The position numbers and the translations under genes were made by a program. Below the pieces are notes generated by a model. It made no database searches. It saw only the letters and a program-made list of their open reading frames with translations, and was not told the origin of the DNA. This document shows positions 62,490-64,000 of a DNA stretch of 64,000 nucleotides, one piece after another. This DNA comes from Galaxea fascicularis (Eukaryota; Cnidaria; Anthozoa; Scleractinia; Euphylliidae). Numbering within the stretch: the first letter of the stretch is position 1; each line of letters begins with the position of its first letter. Where the stretch lies: the NCBI GenBank assembly GCA_948470475.1, contig OX419335.1, positions 34,816,319 through 34,880,318 of the forward strand. Reading direction: 5' to 3'.

Positions 62490-63949
62490 ATGGCTTCCCG
62501 CGGATTCTTCGACTCTGCAGCCGACCGTTCGTCGCCTGGCAATAGTTACGCCGGCTCAGGCAGCCCAGTTTTTCACTCTCCGCGGTCGTTGAGCCCACAA
62601 GACGATACAATCCGTCGTGAAAATACTGAGGCGTCTGAAATAACACCGTTGATAACACACGAGAATCATTATGGCACATCTGCAGCGGCGAACCAAGACG
62701 AGCGTTCCATGTCTCTTCATATCTCTGGTAGTTTTTCGAGTTTTGAACTCGAAAAGGTGTCAGTGTGGAGGCGCATCAGGTAAGGGAGGCTTGAATTTTT
62801 TCTTGTATAATAGGGAGTTTTAGCAACGACGACGGCGACGGCAACGAAAACGTCATATAACAAACTATAACTTCTCGTTTCTGTGACGCTTTGAAATTTG
62901 TTTAACTTGGAAAATGCTGACGAACTGTCAAGGAACTAAATTACTATGAACCATGTTAAAGCAAGGAAAAAGAAAGAAAACTTTGCCGCCTTGCGCTCAC
63001 GTTCTCAAGAAAACATAAAATTTGGTCATTTGACGTTGTTGTTTTGCAGATGACGGCAAAGAAATGTACAATACTGTAAAACGCACGTGCAAAGCGATTG
63101 TTTTTGGCATGTACTAAAACCAGGAAGACCGGAACACCGGAACACCGGAACACCCCGGAACACCCCGGAACAACTTTGGAACGGCCCGGAACAGCCGAAA
63201 AATCCCGAAACACCGAATTTGACGGTGTTGTTTTGTTTTCCCATTACAGACCACGTGATATTCTCAGGGAAAAAAATATTCATATTCACGCGACTAATTG
63301 AAAGTTTCTCAAGACTATGATCACATAGGGGGAGCTGGAATGGTGGAATGGCACTCGTCTCCCACCAATGTGACCCAGGTTCACTCCCCTGACCCGCCGT
63401 CATATCAAGGTAGAGTTTGTTTGTTTTTCTCCGGGTTCTCCGCTTCTCCTAGGCTCTTTCGTTATGCGTGGGTAAACAAATTACATTGATATTTAATTTT
63501 TGACAGGGTCCGTAATGGGAAAACAGAACAACACCGTCAAATTCGGTGTTTCGGGATTTTCCGGGGTGTTCCGGGGTGTTCCGGTGTTCCGGTGTTCTGG
63601 TGTTCCTGGTTTTAGTACATGCCATTGTTTTTGCTCATTAAGCCTATTATTTTGTGGCGTTCCCGTTGCCGTTGCCGTCCTAGTTGCTAAAACTCCCTAA
63701 TGAAGGGGCGGGGGCGCAGAGGGAGTGAGAGTCGTTTTTTGTTTGGTGGGATTATTTTTTTTTTTGCACTCTTTGTGTGCATATAGTATCTCAACTATTT
63801 TGCAGCTAATTGTAGCTTGTGCTATGATAAAGATGATGGCGATGATTGCTGTGATGATTAGAGGACACATCTGTGCAATTTTTTTTTGTAGATATGCAGC
63901 TAAGAAGGTGAAGCCGTGGTTCTTCTTTCTCCTGGGTGTGACCTTTGCA
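62490..63949 (+). CDS. Unidentified membrane protein, N-terminal two exons (continues past window)
   Basis: Exon 1 (62490-62779) and exon 2 (63892-63949) join in phase 2 into 116 residues. The GTAAGT donor at 63950 shows the gene continues. The first ~95 residues are a polar, Ser-rich cytosolic tail (FDSAADRSSPGNSYAGSGSP, FHSPRSLSPQDD with SP phosphosite patterns). They contain EITPLI, an acidic dileucine sorting signal of the type that sends membrane proteins to lysosomes or endosomes. A basic stretch (VWRRIRRYAAKKVKP) precedes the first membrane helix (WFFFLLGVTFA). This layout fits a multi-pass transporter or channel of the endolysosomal system, but I cannot name the family. The ATG at 62490 is the first in a long open frame with A at position -3. 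Intron 1 is occupied mostly by the foldback element at 62811-63699. Confidence 0.7.
62811..63699. mobile_element. Large foldback element with nested inverted repeats and an internal SINE
   Basis: Outer ends are TAGGGAGTTTTAGCAAC and GTTGCTAAAACTCCCTA, each followed inward by GACGGCGACGGCAACG-type triplet runs or their complement. Inner arms are 63107-63248 and 63510-63624: GGCATGTACTAAAACCAGGA and a series of CCGGAACACC repeats are mirrored on the right. A family 1 SINE copy sits in the loop. The whole is 889 bases with TA at both edges. Confidence 0.8.
63328..63480 (+). repeat. tRNA-derived SINE (family 1), copy C
   Basis: GGGGGAGCTGGAATGGTGGA, TCGTCTCCCACCAATGTGAC and GGTTCACTCCCC correspond to the head at 1497-1570. 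The body (TTTTTCTCCGGGTTCTCCG) follows. It lies in the central loop of the foldback element at 62811-63699. Confidence 0.7.
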
Positions 63950-64000
63950 GTAAGTTATGACACCCGACAACTTTTAAATTCTTTAAACTCTGTTTCAAAT

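Noticed and set aside
1..64000. CRISPR arrays, bacterial operons or ribosome binding sites
   Set aside because: The window is clearly eukaryotic; repeats present are tandem arrays and inverted elements without spacer-repeat structure.

Overview
This is a 64 kb piece of an animal nuclear genome. It is AT-rich, its genes are split by many introns with GT/AG borders, and introns and intergenic DNA are full of short palindromic DNA elements, tRNA-derived SINEs and broken LINEs. The protein repertoire (hemicentin, TTLL polyglutamylase, FAM174, an intronless rhodopsin-class GPCR) and the repeat style best fit an anthozoan cnidarian, most likely a stony coral. That placement is inference; no species marker is present.

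Layout. 644-2833 (+): last four exons of a kynurenine aminotransferase. 2834-5568: repeats. 5569-10831 (-): a complete five-exon TTLL11-like tubulin polyglutamylase (624 aa when the exons are joined; all phases agree). 10832-12160: divergent intergenic region holding foldback elements. 12161-45437 (+): the main object, a 32-exon hemicentin-like extracellular matrix gene (2,280 aa predicted) with signal peptide, vWA, 11 Ig, 2 TSP1, a nidogen-type G2F domain, 10 EGF and a fibulin-type C-terminal module. 45919-46248 (-): a possible cysteine-rich terminal exon. 47397-52986 (+): a four-exon FAM174-like single-pass membrane protein. 56364-57314 (+): an intronless class A GPCR with several missing canonical residues. 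57315-62489: gene-free and repeat-rich. 62490-63949 (+): first two exons of an unidentified membrane protein running off the window.

The genes do not form a pathway. The hemicentin gene is the coherent modular system: most modules are single exons bounded by phase-1 introns. Its introns have absorbed many elements, including both copies of a hairpin MITE, a hAT-like MITE with an 8-bp target duplication, a TTAA-bounded MITE, pogo/Tigger-like termini, a dead CR1/L2-like LINE and an antisense LINE relic.

The most interesting non-genic signals are a short stem-loop apex shared by otherwise different hairpin elements, two places with a hammerhead-ribozyme-like core, and a large foldback element with a SINE in its centre. 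Exon borders were placed by eye from splice consensus, reading frame and family resemblance, and no database search was possible.
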